Part shown: positions 1 to 4,345 of the stretch, in pieces
How positions within the stretch are numbered: the stretch's first letter is position 1
Layout: every line of letters starts with the position of its first letter
Source: Clostridium sp. UBA4108
GTDB taxonomy: Bacteria > Bacillota > Clostridia > Clostridiales > Clostridiaceae
Direction of reading: 5' to 3'
NCBI GenBank assembly: GCA_002381695.1
Contig: DFXM01000012.1
Coordinates: 271-6,908, forward strand
DNA: 6,638 nucleotides
The notes under the pieces: generated by a model
The model's input: only the letters and a program-made list of their open reading frames with translations
The model's database searches: none
What the model was told of the DNA's origin: nothing
Position numbers and translations under genes: made by a program

Positions 1-62
1 CAACAATCGTTTAAAACAAAGCCATTATTAAAAATAAGGTTTTAAAAGGGGGATAAACTAAT

Positions 63-572
63 ATGTTGGGAGATAATATTATTAGTGAAAGGTTAATTCT
101 TCGTGATATGGCAGAAGCTGATGCTAAAGCTGTTTGGGAGATATGGAGTAATAGTGAGAATGAAAAATACATGGGTGACCCTGTTGAGTCACAAGAAGAG
201 ATTGTATCTATATGTAAGAGTAAAAAAAATAGTGATGGCTACTTAAAAGTTGCAACTTCAAAAGATACTGGTGAAGTTATTGGAACTTGTTGCTTCGGCT
301 CTACAGATAAAAAGGATGAGTGGGGTTTTGGCTATTCAATTAAACAAGAATGCTGGGGTAAAGGCTATGCTCCTGAAATTGTAAAAGCAGTTATTAAGTT
401 TGGATATAGTTTAGGTATTGCAGATTTTATTTCAGATTGTGCTATAGAAAACTCTGCATCTGGAAGGGTTTTAGAAAAATGCGGAATGCATATAGACCAT
501 AAAAGTAGCTTTAAACAGCCTAAGACAAATATAGTCTATGAATCGCATGTTTATAAGCTGCATATAGATTAA
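63..572 (+). CDS. GNAT-family N-acetyltransferase, RimJ/RimL type
   Basis: This 169-aa protein is predicted to transfer an acetyl group from acetyl-CoA to an amine. The substrate cannot be read from the sequence. It opens with the RimJ/RimL-type start (ISERLILRDM, residues 7-16). It carries the acetyl-CoA pyrophosphate-binding loop C-W-G-K-G-Y-A at 97-103, inside beta4-alpha3 (W87 to about 115). The late motif E-N-S-A-S-G-R-V-L-E-K-C-G-M at 129-142 is also typical of the Acetyltransf_3 group. The length is normal for the family. The start is well supported: AAAAGGGGG ends 10 bases before the ATG. A second GNAT gene follows after a 124-base gap, so the two are probably separate transcription units or a loose pair. 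A sequence 24 bases after the stop resembles a motif found behind two cassette genes on the right side of the window. The family call is secure; the substrate is unknown. Confidence 0.93.
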   Translation: MLGDNIISERLILRDMAEADAKAVWEIWSNSENEKYMGDPVESQEEIVSICKSKKNSDGYLKVATSKDTGEVIGTCCFGSTDKKDEWGFGYSIKQECWGKGYAPEIVKAVIKFGYSLGIADFISDCAIENSASGRVLEKCGMHIDHKSSFKQPKTNIVYESHVYKLHID

Positions 573-595
573 TGCTAAATCTTTCATAAGATAGG

Positions 596-609
596 CAGAT
601 TCCAATTTA
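596..609. repeat. Post-gene palindrome-like motif, degenerate copy
   Basis: CAGATTCCAATTTA lies 24 bases after the first GNAT stop. It matches 12 of 14 positions of CAAATTCCAATTTG at 4083-4096 (after the NUDIX gene) and is also similar to CAAATTTCAATTTG at 5533-5546 (after the small membrane protein). In those two copies it is a perfect CAAATT/AATTTG dyad; here one base in each arm differs. It suggests that the first GNAT gene once shared flanking sequence with the right-hand array. This is a weak inference from a short AT-rich motif. Confidence 0.4.
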
Positions 610-612
610 TTG

Positions 613-641
613 TTGAGTTAATTTGTAATATTTCTTATAGA
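613..641 (+). promoter_or_regulatory. Possible sigma-A promoter for the second GNAT gene
   Basis: TTGAGT (613-618), a 17-base spacer and TATAGA (636-641) give a 4/6 and 4/6 match to the vegetative promoter, about 55 bases before the start codon. It would give the second GNAT gene its own transcript. A GC-rich hairpin (TGCTC 652-656 with GAGCA 666-670) would lie in the leader. AT-rich DNA yields such matches by chance, so the call is tentative. Confidence 0.35.
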
Positions 642-696
642 ACTAAACTGCTGCTCGGCGGTGGTGAGCATACAATTAACTTTTGGAGGGGGAAAA

Positions 697-1278
697 ATGC
701 AAATAACGGATTTTATGAGTATTAGAAGAGAATCTGAAAGGCTTGTAGTTAGGCCAATGAGGGAAGATGATTTTGAAACTATTCTGGATAGTTTGAGAGG
801 CCAGAGTACACAGCAAAATAAATATGATGAAGAAGAACTTGAGTTAATAGATGTTTTTACAGAAGCACTCTGTAAAGAAACTGCAGATAATTTAGTACAA
901 TATGCAAAAAGTGATAGGGCCTATGAGTTTAAAGTATTTAGAAAAGAAGATGGAAGTTATATCGGTGGTGCTATTATTAAAACTATTAAGCGAAGGAATT
1001 TTCAGTGGGCAGAAGTTGGGTATTGGATGCTCAACCAGTATTGGGGTAAGGGCTATGGAAGTGAGATGGTAAAAGTTATGATTGATATAGCTTTTAATGA
1101 ACTTTGCTTTCATAGGCTGGAGGCACATATAAATTTGGATAATATAGCTTCTCAAAAGACCGCAGAAGCAGCGGGGATGAAGTTTGAGGGTATCCGAAAA
1201 GGATTTATTTTTGAATCTGATGCATGGACAGATAATATGATATATGTGATAAATAATACAAATTGTACAGGATTATAA
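697..1278 (+). CDS. GNAT-family N-acetyltransferase, RimJ/RimL type (second)
   Basis: This 193-aa protein is predicted to acetylate an amine, using acetyl-CoA. It has the RimJ/RimL start (ESERLVVRPM, about residues 12-21), a GG turn at 90-91 before beta4, and the acetyl-CoA loop Y-W-G-K-G-Y-G at 115-121. The conserved tail motif L-D-N-I-A-S-Q-K-T-A-E-A-A-G-M lies at 147-161. Between the N-terminus and the core is a longer acidic, probably helical stretch (35-75) than in the first GNAT, so the two are not recent duplicates. The ATG at 697 was chosen because GGAGGGGG ends 4 bases before it; an in-frame GTG at 661 has no ribosome binding site. The substrate cannot be named. Ribosomal-protein, aminoglycoside and other small-amine acetyltransferases share this fold. 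Confidence 0.93.
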   Translation: MQITDFMSIRRESERLVVRPMREDDFETILDSLRGQSTQQNKYDEEELELIDVFTEALCKETADNLVQYAKSDRAYEFKVFRKEDGSYIGGAIIKTIKRRNFQWAEVGYWMLNQYWGKGYGSEMVKVMIDIAFNELCFHRLEAHINLDNIASQKTAEAAGMKFEGIRKGFIFESDAWTDNMIYVINNTNCTGL

Positions 1279-1594
1279 GATGTGCGAATGAATATTTATT
1301 ATGATGTGGTATAATTTTCATAGAATTGATTTTGCAGTGTAGTACATTGTTGTGCAAATGTTTAATTAGATAAAATAAACTCACTTTTGATTGTGAGACT
1401 TTAAATGAGCGAGATAGTAAAAACACCTAAAGCACCTTATTATGCTGTTATCTTTACATTAATAAGAACTTAAGGAAATTCTAAATAAGACAATAAAAAC
1501 CACGACAATTTGTAATTGTCGTGGTTTAACTGCATTTTTAAAACGGGAAATAGACAAGAGTTAGAACTTAAAGAAGTTTTTTTCTTGATTTAAT
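1279..1594. other. Gene-free stretch between the second GNAT gene and the VOC gene
   Basis: I see no coding region with a ribosome binding site here on either strand. An isolated TGGTATAAT (extended -10 pattern, about 1308-1316) faces no gene. A weak hairpin (CTCAC/GTGAG, about 1380-1397) might end the GNAT transcript but lacks a T-run. The only strong signal is the hairpin at 1497-1527, listed separately. Confidence 0.6.
1497..1527 (-). terminator. Intrinsic terminator of the cupin-VOC operon
   Basis: A perfect 14-bp stem (1497-1510 with 1514-1527, arm core CCACGACAATT) closes a 3-base loop. Read on the minus strand, the stem runs into TTTTTATTG, a usable U-tract, about 70 bases beyond the VOC stop codon. 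On the plus strand the following bases are AACTGCATTTTT, so termination of the GNAT side is possible but weaker. With such a stem it may act in both directions. Confidence 0.8.
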
Positions 1595-1975
1595 TTAACC
1601 TCGAAATTCGATATGCTCGTCATCCGGACCTTTAAAGACAACTCTTTTCCAACCCTTTTCTTGAGGGGTTCTGGGATTGGGAATATGCGGCTCGGTTACA
1701 ACAGGTACACCCGCTTTTATGAGTCTATCATAATCTGCATCGAAGTTATCGCTAATAAGGCAAAAGTGGTATCCAGAATTCACTTTTTTCTTTGTCCAAT
1801 TCTCAAGTTCTAATACAGTCTCACCTAGTTGAAGATAGACAACTTTTTCAATCTCGGGTACACCAGGAACATCATGTTCAAAATATTTTTTAAATCCAAA
1901 GTTTTTTTCATAAAAATCAATAGACTTTCTTCTGTTTTTTACAGAAATTGCAATATGATCAATGTGTGTAAACAT
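1595..1975 (-). CDS. VOC-family protein (glyoxalase/bleomycin-resistance/dioxygenase fold)
   Basis: This 126-aa protein is a single-domain member of the vicinal oxygen chelate superfamily, made of two beta-alpha-beta-beta-beta modules. It starts MFTHIDHIAISV and ends in GPDDEHIEFRG, both hallmarks of the glyoxalase I-like group. Candidate metal ligands are H7, E56 (or E58), H70 and E123, the same order and near-equal spacing as the four ligands of bacterial glyoxalase I. A metal-dependent lyase, isomerase or dioxygenase is therefore more likely than a pure drug-binding protein. The substrate is unknown. The ATG has AGGAGG (complement of 1985-1990) 9 bases upstream. The gene lies 47 bases downstream of the cupin gene on the same strand and most likely shares its transcript and its control by the divergent HxlR regulator. 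Confidence 0.92.
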   Translation of the reverse strand: MFTHIDHIAISVKNRRKSIDFYEKNFGFKKYFEHDVPGVPEIEKVVYLQLGETVLELENWTKKKVNSGYHFCLISDNFDADYDRLIKAGVPVVTEPHIPNPRTPQEKGWKRVVFKGPDDEHIEFRG

Positions 1976-2022
1976 TTATTAATACCTCCTAGTTCATTAT
2001 TTAGTGTTTATAAGCTCTGTAT

Positions 2023-2349
2023 TTAGTTTTCTTTTGGTAATATCATTTTAATCTGCAATACGACCCAATTGGACGAAGTCGTATTTTGGAACCCATGTGT
2101 TTCATCATGAGGGGAAAAAATGATGTCTTTTTCTTTTACAAGCATTGGTTCGTTATTTATAGTAATTGTGCCTTCACCAGAAATTATATAAAAAACTTCG
2201 TCAATATCCGAATGTTTATGATCAGGTGTTGTTTGTCCAGGGGCGTAAAGCAAAAGGCCTATATCTAACTGACCTTCTTTGAATATTCCTTTACGGGAAC
2301 TTTTGCCAACTGCAAAGTCTAAAATATTTTCAATGTTAATTTTTTGCAT
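2023..2349 (-). CDS. Small single-domain cupin protein
   Basis: This 108-aa protein is a one-domain cupin, a small metal-binding beta barrel. Motif 1 fits the consensus G(X)5HXH(X)4E(X)6G exactly: G38, H44, H46, E51, G58. Motif 2 is present as P80-H-D-E-T-H85-G-F-Q-N89. H44, H46, E51 and H85 are the expected metal ligands, so it is probably an active metal protein such as a dioxygenase or isomerase, or a ligand-binding domain; the reaction is unknown. I place the start at the ATG at 2349, where AAGGAG sits 8 bases upstream. The frame extends up to 2418 with two further ATGs, but neither has a ribosome binding site. It is the first gene of a two-gene minus-strand operon with the VOC gene and is divergent from the HxlR regulator. 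Confidence 0.92.
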   Translation of the reverse strand: MQKINIENILDFAVGKSSRKGIFKEGQLDIGLLLYAPGQTTPDHKHSDIDEVFYIISGEGTITINNEPMLVKEKDIIFSPHDETHGFQNTTSSNWVVLQIKMILPKEN

Positions 2350-2398
2350 AACAAATTCTCCTTTTTTATTGATCTTTTTCATAGTACAACCATTTATT

Positions 2399-2412
2399 TT
2401 ACTATGCAGTAA
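2399..2412. promoter_or_regulatory. TTACT/AGTAA dyad in the cupin leader
   Basis: TTACT (2399-2403) and AGTAA (2408-2412) form a 5-bp inverted repeat around ATGC, within the predicted leader of the cupin operon. It shares the TACT...AGTA half-sites of the dyads at 2455-2475 and 2511-2540, but the spacing differs. It is a candidate accessory operator. Confidence 0.35.
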
Positions 2413-2429
2413 TAACAATGAATAAATTA

Positions 2430-2439
2430 CAAGCGCTTG
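2430..2439. promoter_or_regulatory. Perfect 10-bp palindrome CAAGCGCTTG, cre-like core
   Basis: CAAGCGCTTG contains the AAGCGCTT core of catabolite-responsive (CcpA) sites and would lie about 20-30 bases into the cupin-VOC transcript, where roadblock sites can occur. The flanking TG...CA of a good cre site is missing (TA and AA instead), so CcpA binding is doubtful. Another regulator could use this palindrome. Confidence 0.3.
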
Positions 2440-2441
2440 AA

Positions 2442-2471
2442 TTTACAAATAAATTACTATAAAATTATCAT
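2442..2471 (+). promoter_or_regulatory. Possible promoter of the HxlR regulator gene
   Basis: TTTACA (2442-2447), an 18-base spacer and TATCAT (2466-2471) match the vegetative promoter at 5/6 in each box. Transcription would start near 2478, about 87 bases before the regulator's ATG. Its -10 box overlaps that of the opposing cupin promoter, so the two could not be occupied together. Confidence 0.45.
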
Positions 2472-2475
2472 AGTA
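2455..2475. promoter_or_regulatory. Candidate operator over both divergent -10 boxes
   Basis: TACTAT (2455-2460) and ATAGTA (2470-2475) form a 6-bp inverted repeat with 9 bases between. It covers the -10 elements of both the plus-strand and minus-strand candidate promoters. A dimeric winged-helix repressor bound here would block both directions, which fits autoregulation plus repression of the enzyme operon. Assignment to HxlR is inferred from position. Confidence 0.45.
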
Positions 2476-2495
2476 TGGTTACTTTCTTTTTACAA
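2467..2495 (-). promoter_or_regulatory. Promoter of the cupin-VOC operon
   Basis: On the minus strand, TTGTAA (complement of 2490-2495), a spacer of exactly 17 bases and TATGAT (complement of 2467-2472) make a good sigma-A promoter with matches of 4/6 and 5/6. The start would be near 2460, giving a leader of about 110 bases before the cupin ATG. Confidence 0.55.
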
Positions 2496-2510
2496 GAAGG
2501 CACTTTTCAG

Positions 2511-2540
2511 TTCAATACTAACCAAACAGTAAGTATTGAA
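2511..2540. promoter_or_regulatory. 9-bp inverted repeat in front of the HxlR gene, candidate autoregulatory operator
   Basis: TTCAATACT (2511-2519) and AGTATTGAA (2532-2540) are perfect inverted repeats with 12 bases between; the half-site centres are 21 bp apart, two helical turns. A second, nested dyad (TACT 2516-2519 with AGTA 2528-2531) overlaps it. The element lies 24 bases before the regulator's ATG, inside its predicted leader, where a bound repressor would act as a roadblock. There is no T-run, so it is not a terminator. Confidence 0.55.
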
Positions 2541-2564
2541 TAAAGATGAATTGGAGGGAGCATA

Positions 2565-2891
2565 ATGCCATGTGATAAATCATGTCCTATTGAACATACT
2601 GTAAATTTGATAGGGCATAAATGGAAAGTATTAATAATAAGAAATCTGCTTAATAACGGAACCCAAAGATTCTCTGAACTAAGTAGAGGAATTAGTGGAA
2701 TAAGCCAGAAGATGCTAACGCAGCAGCTTAAACAGTTGGAGTCAGACGGAATAGTTGATAGAAAGGTCTATCCGGAGGTACCACCGAGGGTAGAATACTC
2801 ACTGACGGAACTTGGACACTCATTGAAACCAATCTTGGATTCTATGAACACATGGGGTGTTGCACACATTAAACAAATCAGTATTAAATAA
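2565..2891 (+). CDS. HxlR-family winged-helix transcriptional regulator, probable thiol sensor
   Basis: This 108-aa protein is a full-length HxlR-type regulator, a small dimeric winged-helix DNA-binding protein. The family signature is clear: C-P-I-E-H-T-V-N-L-I-G-H-K-W-K-V-L-I-I at 7-25, a recognition region around F-S-E-L-S-R-G-I-S-G-I-S-Q-K-M-L-T-Q-Q-L, and the wing plus tail P-P-R-V-E-Y-S-L-T-E-L-G-H-S-L. C7 sits at the conserved N-terminal cysteine that B. subtilis relatives such as YodB and HypR use to sense quinones, aldehydes or disulfide stress; C3 is an additional cysteine. GGAGGG ends 6 bases before the ATG. The gene is divergent from the cupin-VOC operon and shares a regulatory gap with it, so those genes are its likely targets. 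The inducer is unknown. Confidence 0.94.
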   Translation: MPCDKSCPIEHTVNLIGHKWKVLIIRNLLNNGTQRFSELSRGISGISQKMLTQQLKQLESDGIVDRKVYPEVPPRVEYSLTELGHSLKPILDSMNTWGVAHIKQISIK

Positions 2892-2909
2892 TAAAAACCA
2901 ATTTTAGTA

Positions 2910-2952
2910 TTTACAACATGAAGAGTTATTATGTTTACATCCTGAAGAGTGA
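2910..2952. repeat. Two-copy direct repeat behind the HxlR gene
   Basis: Copies at 2910-2928 and 2934-2952 match at 16 of 19 positions (TTTACA, then TGAAGAGT near the end) with a 24-base period. They lie in non-coding DNA between the HxlR stop and the terminator at 3037. They could be a two-site protein-binding element or a chance local duplication. Confidence 0.5.
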
Positions 2953-3036
2953 GTAACTGTAATAAAGAATTCTGTTTATAATCAGAGTATGGACGCAAGA
3001 TTATGAGCATATCCTTTATTATGAAATCAGAAAATC

Positions 3037-3075
3037 CAGAGGTATTGAGATGAAAAATCTTGATGCCTCTGTTTT
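3037..3075 (+). terminator. Strong intrinsic terminator downstream of the HxlR gene
   Basis: A continuous 15-bp stem (3037-3051 with 3057-3071; outer arm CAGAGG/CCTCTG, three G-T pairs inside) closes a GAAAA loop and is followed by TTTT. It is 146 bases behind the HxlR stop and probably ends that transcript, unless it belonged to a gene now lost. Confidence 0.8.
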
Positions 3076-3087
3076 AATATAAATGGT

Positions 3088-3270
3088 GTGGACTTAGGTG
3101 GGTATGCCATCTTTAATATGGCAAAGGAACTTTACTCTGGAAAGGAACACATTGCGGTTTCTGAACTTAGCGATCCAGAGCTGATAAACGATAAGCTCTT
3201 GCGGCTTATTATCAGGAATAGTAAGAAGAGTGGACGAGCTAGGAAGAGTAGTTATTCAAGTGGAACTTAG
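3088..3270 (+). pseudogene. Unrecognised open-frame fragment, probably a gene remnant
   Basis: An open frame from a GTG gives 60 residues starting VDLGGYAIFNMAKELYSG and containing SELSDPELINDKLLRLIIRN. The composition looks protein-like, but I do not recognise the family. There is no ribosome binding site, no ATG, and the GTG lies only 13 bases after the terminator's T-run. The final third, after about residue 43, runs over the AbrB remnant in another frame and has low-complexity S/K/R/G content, so it is probably out of frame. The likeliest reading is the internal piece of a gene that lost both ends. A real small leaderless protein is possible but less likely. Confidence 0.4.
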
Positions 3271-3322
3271 AGGGACTTTAAACATTGATATTAAGGTAAG
3301 GTTGTTTATAAGGGTTGTGTAG
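3188..3322 (+). pseudogene. Remnant of an AbrB/MazE/SpoVT-type DNA-binding domain
   Basis: Reading the plus strand in the frame starting 3188 gives, from 3212, SGIVRRVDELGRVVI followed by QVELRGTLNIDI. This is close to the family sequence of AbrB-type transition-state regulators, where the motif is followed by P-K-E-(L/I)-R-R-T-L-x-I. The conserved P-K has become Q-V, the second R of R-R has become G, and the part after NIDI loses similarity and stops at 3320-3322. That is about 45 residues, with no start codon or ribosome binding site and with stops just upstream. It is therefore a decayed fragment, overlapping in another frame the fragment at 3088-3270. A frameshift between the two is possible but unproven. 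Confidence 0.6.
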
Positions 3323-3393
3323 AGCATTTAGGGGAGTAGTGCACAATTGCATCATAGGACGAACTAACTAATAAAAAATGTTCTTTGAAAATT

Positions 3394-3409
3394 GAATAAT
3401 ACGGTATTT
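3394..3409 (+). repeat. Left inverted-repeat block of the NUDIX cassette
   Basis: GAATAATACGGTATTT is matched in inverse orientation at 4130-4145, in the 5' arm of the NUDIX terminator, at 13 of 16 positions. The unit bounded by the pair is about 750 bases and holds only the NUDIX gene and its promoter. Confidence 0.75.
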
Positions 3410-3417
3410 ACAAAATA

Positions 3418-3426
3418 TGCTATAAT
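3418..3426 (+). promoter_or_regulatory. Extended -10 promoter of the NUDIX gene
   Basis: TGC-TATAAT is a perfect extended -10 element, with transcription expected near 3433 and a leader of about 80 bases. The position 17 bases upstream has no good -35 box. An alternative is TTTACA (3407-3412) with CATAAT (3432-3437) at a 19-base spacing. The same element recurs in copies B and C, which supports it as real. Confidence 0.65.
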
Positions 3427-3513
3427 TAATTCATAATAGTAAGATAAAGTGAAGTAAAAATTATTTGTATGAGACATGCAGATAAATAGTAATTTATGGG
3501 GGTACTGTACTGT

Positions 3514-4041
3514 ATGGAAATAATAGATATTTATGACGAATTAGGTCAAAAATGTGGTAAGGCCGAAGAAAAATACGAGGCTCATAGAAAAGGACTTATT
3601 CATAAAGGTGTCTGTGTATGGATTGTTAATTCTAATGATGAGATACTACTACAAACTCGAAATAATCAAGTTATGTTCCCAAATATGATGGATATTTCGT
3701 TTTCAGGGCATATCCAAGCCGGTGAAACATCTTTAGAAGCAGCTATACGAGAAGGAAAAGAAGAACTTGGCATTGATTTAGAAATAGATAAACTCCAGTA
3801 TCTCTTTTCGTGTCGAGAGTATGGGGAGGTTGATGGATATATTGAAAATGAAATAGATGATGTGTTCCTTTATAGAACGGATATTCTTTTAGAGGAGTAC
3901 TCTTTCTACGATAATGAAGTGAAAGAGGTATCGTATGTTTCACTTGAGAAATTCAAAATAATGGTAGAAACACATTCCACTATGCTTATGCCTTACAAAA
4001 CACATTATATTTTTTTACTAACAGCCTTGGGTAGGTGGTAA
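3514..4041 (+). CDS. NUDIX hydrolase, IPP-isomerase/YfcD-like
   Basis: This 175-aa protein is predicted to hydrolyse a nucleoside diphosphate linked to another moiety, or a similar pyrophosphate. The N-terminal part (MEIIDIYDELG... with HRKGLIHKGVCVWIVN at 24-39) is the layout of the YfcD/isopentenyl-diphosphate-isomerase-like branch. The NUDIX box spans G65-I87 with the exact 23-residue spacing: G65, E71, R79-E80, E83-E84, G86. The residue after R-E is glycine (G81) where a bulky hydrophobic one is usual; the catalytic glutamates are intact. The ATG at 3514 gives the family's usual N-terminus, with GGGGG 11 bases upstream; the in-frame ATG at 3496 has no ribosome binding site. It has its own promoter and terminator and is the first gene of the cassette array. 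The substrate is unknown. Confidence 0.92.
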   Translation: MEIIDIYDELGQKCGKAEEKYEAHRKGLIHKGVCVWIVNSNDEILLQTRNNQVMFPNMMDISFSGHIQAGETSLEAAIREGKEELGIDLEIDKLQYLFSCREYGEVDGYIENEIDDVFLYRTDILLEEYSFYDNEVKEVSYVSLEKFKIMVETHSTMLMPYKTHYIFLLTALGRW

Positions 4042-4082
4042 ATTTAGTCTATTACATGGATTTGATTTCGTACTTACCATGA

Positions 4083-4096
4083 CAAATTCCAATTTG
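4083..4096. repeat. Post-gene palindrome CAAATTCCAATTTG
   Basis: A perfect 6-bp dyad (CAAATT/AATTTG) with a 2-base centre, 41 bases after the NUDIX stop and before its terminator. A near-identical copy is at 5533-5546, 26 bases after the small membrane protein, and a decayed copy is at 596-609. It is absent behind the phosphatase gene. Confidence 0.5.
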
Positions 4097-4128
4097 TTAA
4101 TGAGCTTAAAAAGATAAAATAGTATATA

Positions 4129-4169
4129 AAAGTATCGCATTATTCAAAAATGAATTTGCGGTATTTTTT
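4129..4169 (+). terminator. Terminator of the NUDIX cassette
   Basis: The stem TATCGCA (4133-4139) with TGCGGTA (4157-4163), extended outward by A-T/G-T pairs and inward by ATTC/GAAT (4142-4145 with 4152-4155), is followed by a run of T to 4169. The 5' arm is an inverse copy and the 3' arm a direct copy of the GAATAATRCGGTATTT block in the leader modules. Confidence 0.85.
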
Positions 4170-4178
4170 ATGTTGTAT

Positions 4179-4289
4179 TTCAAATATAGGATGAGGTATT
4201 AATTCATCTTAGCATCATAGGACGAACTAGATAATAAAAAATGTTCTTTGAAAATTGAATAATGCGGTATTTGACAACTATGCTATAAT
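4179..4289 (+). repeat. Cassette leader module, copy B (before the phosphatase gene)
   Basis: Bases 4179-4249 match copy D (5660-5730) at 69 of 71 positions. The copy begins just behind the NUDIX terminator and runs through a small hairpin (AGGATGA 4188-4194 with TCATCTT 4204-4210), GCATCATAGGACGAACTA, TGTTCTTTGAAAATTG, GAATAATGCGGTATTT (4257-4272) and TGCTATAAT. Here the block carries G where copies A and C have A (GCGG instead of ACGG), and TTTACA is TTGACA. Confidence 0.92.
4257..4272 (+). repeat. Left inverted-repeat block of the phosphatase cassette
   Basis: GAATAATGCGGTATTT matches AAATATCGCATTATTC at 5054-5069 in inverse orientation at 15 of 16 positions. The single difference is tolerated as a G-T pair in the terminator. 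The pair brackets only the phosphatase gene and its promoter. Confidence 0.8.
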
Positions 4290-4299
4290 TATTTAAAGT
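4271..4299 (+). promoter_or_regulatory. Promoter of the phosphatase gene
   Basis: Two readings overlap: an extended -10 TGC-TATAAT (4281-4289), as in copies A and C, or a perfect -35 TTGACA (4271-4276) with TAAAGT (4294-4299) at 17 bases. Either would start transcription about 35-55 bases before the ATG. Confidence 0.6.
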
Positions 4300-4345
4300 A
4301 TAGTTTATATTTCGAAAAAATAATATTAATGAAGGAGCATAGTTG

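Larger units (their letters stand above)
3349..3434 (+). repeat. Cassette leader module, copy A (before the NUDIX gene)
   Basis: Copy A starts at GCATCATAGGACGAACTA and lacks the upstream hairpin present in copies B and D. From 3379 to 3434 it is identical over 56 bases to copy C (5137-5192): TGTTCTTTGAAAATTG, then GAATAATACGGTATTT (3394-3409), then TGCTATAAT. From 3349 to about 3409 it matches copy B with few differences. All shared sequence is non-coding. The left boundary joins directly onto the decayed AbrB region, marking the left edge of the array. Confidence 0.9.

Noticed and set aside
892..1155. Minus-strand open frame inside the second GNAT gene
   Set aside because: It lies wholly antisense to a well-supported gene, has no family features and is a by-product of AT-rich coding sequence.
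1380..1397. CTCAC/GTGAG hairpin as terminator of the second GNAT gene
   Set aside because: A stem of only 5 bp with an 8-base loop and no T-run, so too weak to call.
1205..1426. Minus-strand open frame over the end of the second GNAT gene
   Set aside because: No recognisable motif, partly antisense to a real gene, and composition rich in L, S, H and I typical of translated AT-rich non-coding DNA.
2768..3010. Minus-strand frame with a hydrophobic stretch behind the HxlR gene
   Set aside because: It is antisense to the HxlR 3' end and crosses the direct repeats. The apparent membrane helix comes from AT-rich codons.
3271..3348. A further gene continuing from the AbrB remnant
   Set aside because: Stops occur in every plus-strand frame soon after 3322, and similarity to the AbrB family ends near 3292.
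3743..3943. Minus-strand frame inside the NUDIX gene
   Set aside because: Antisense shadow of a gene with an intact NUDIX box.
4179..4272. The module as a classical integron attC site
   Set aside because: I find no GTTRRRY/RYYYAAC core-site pair in the right geometry, and the module carries its own promoter, unlike attC. No integrase is visible.
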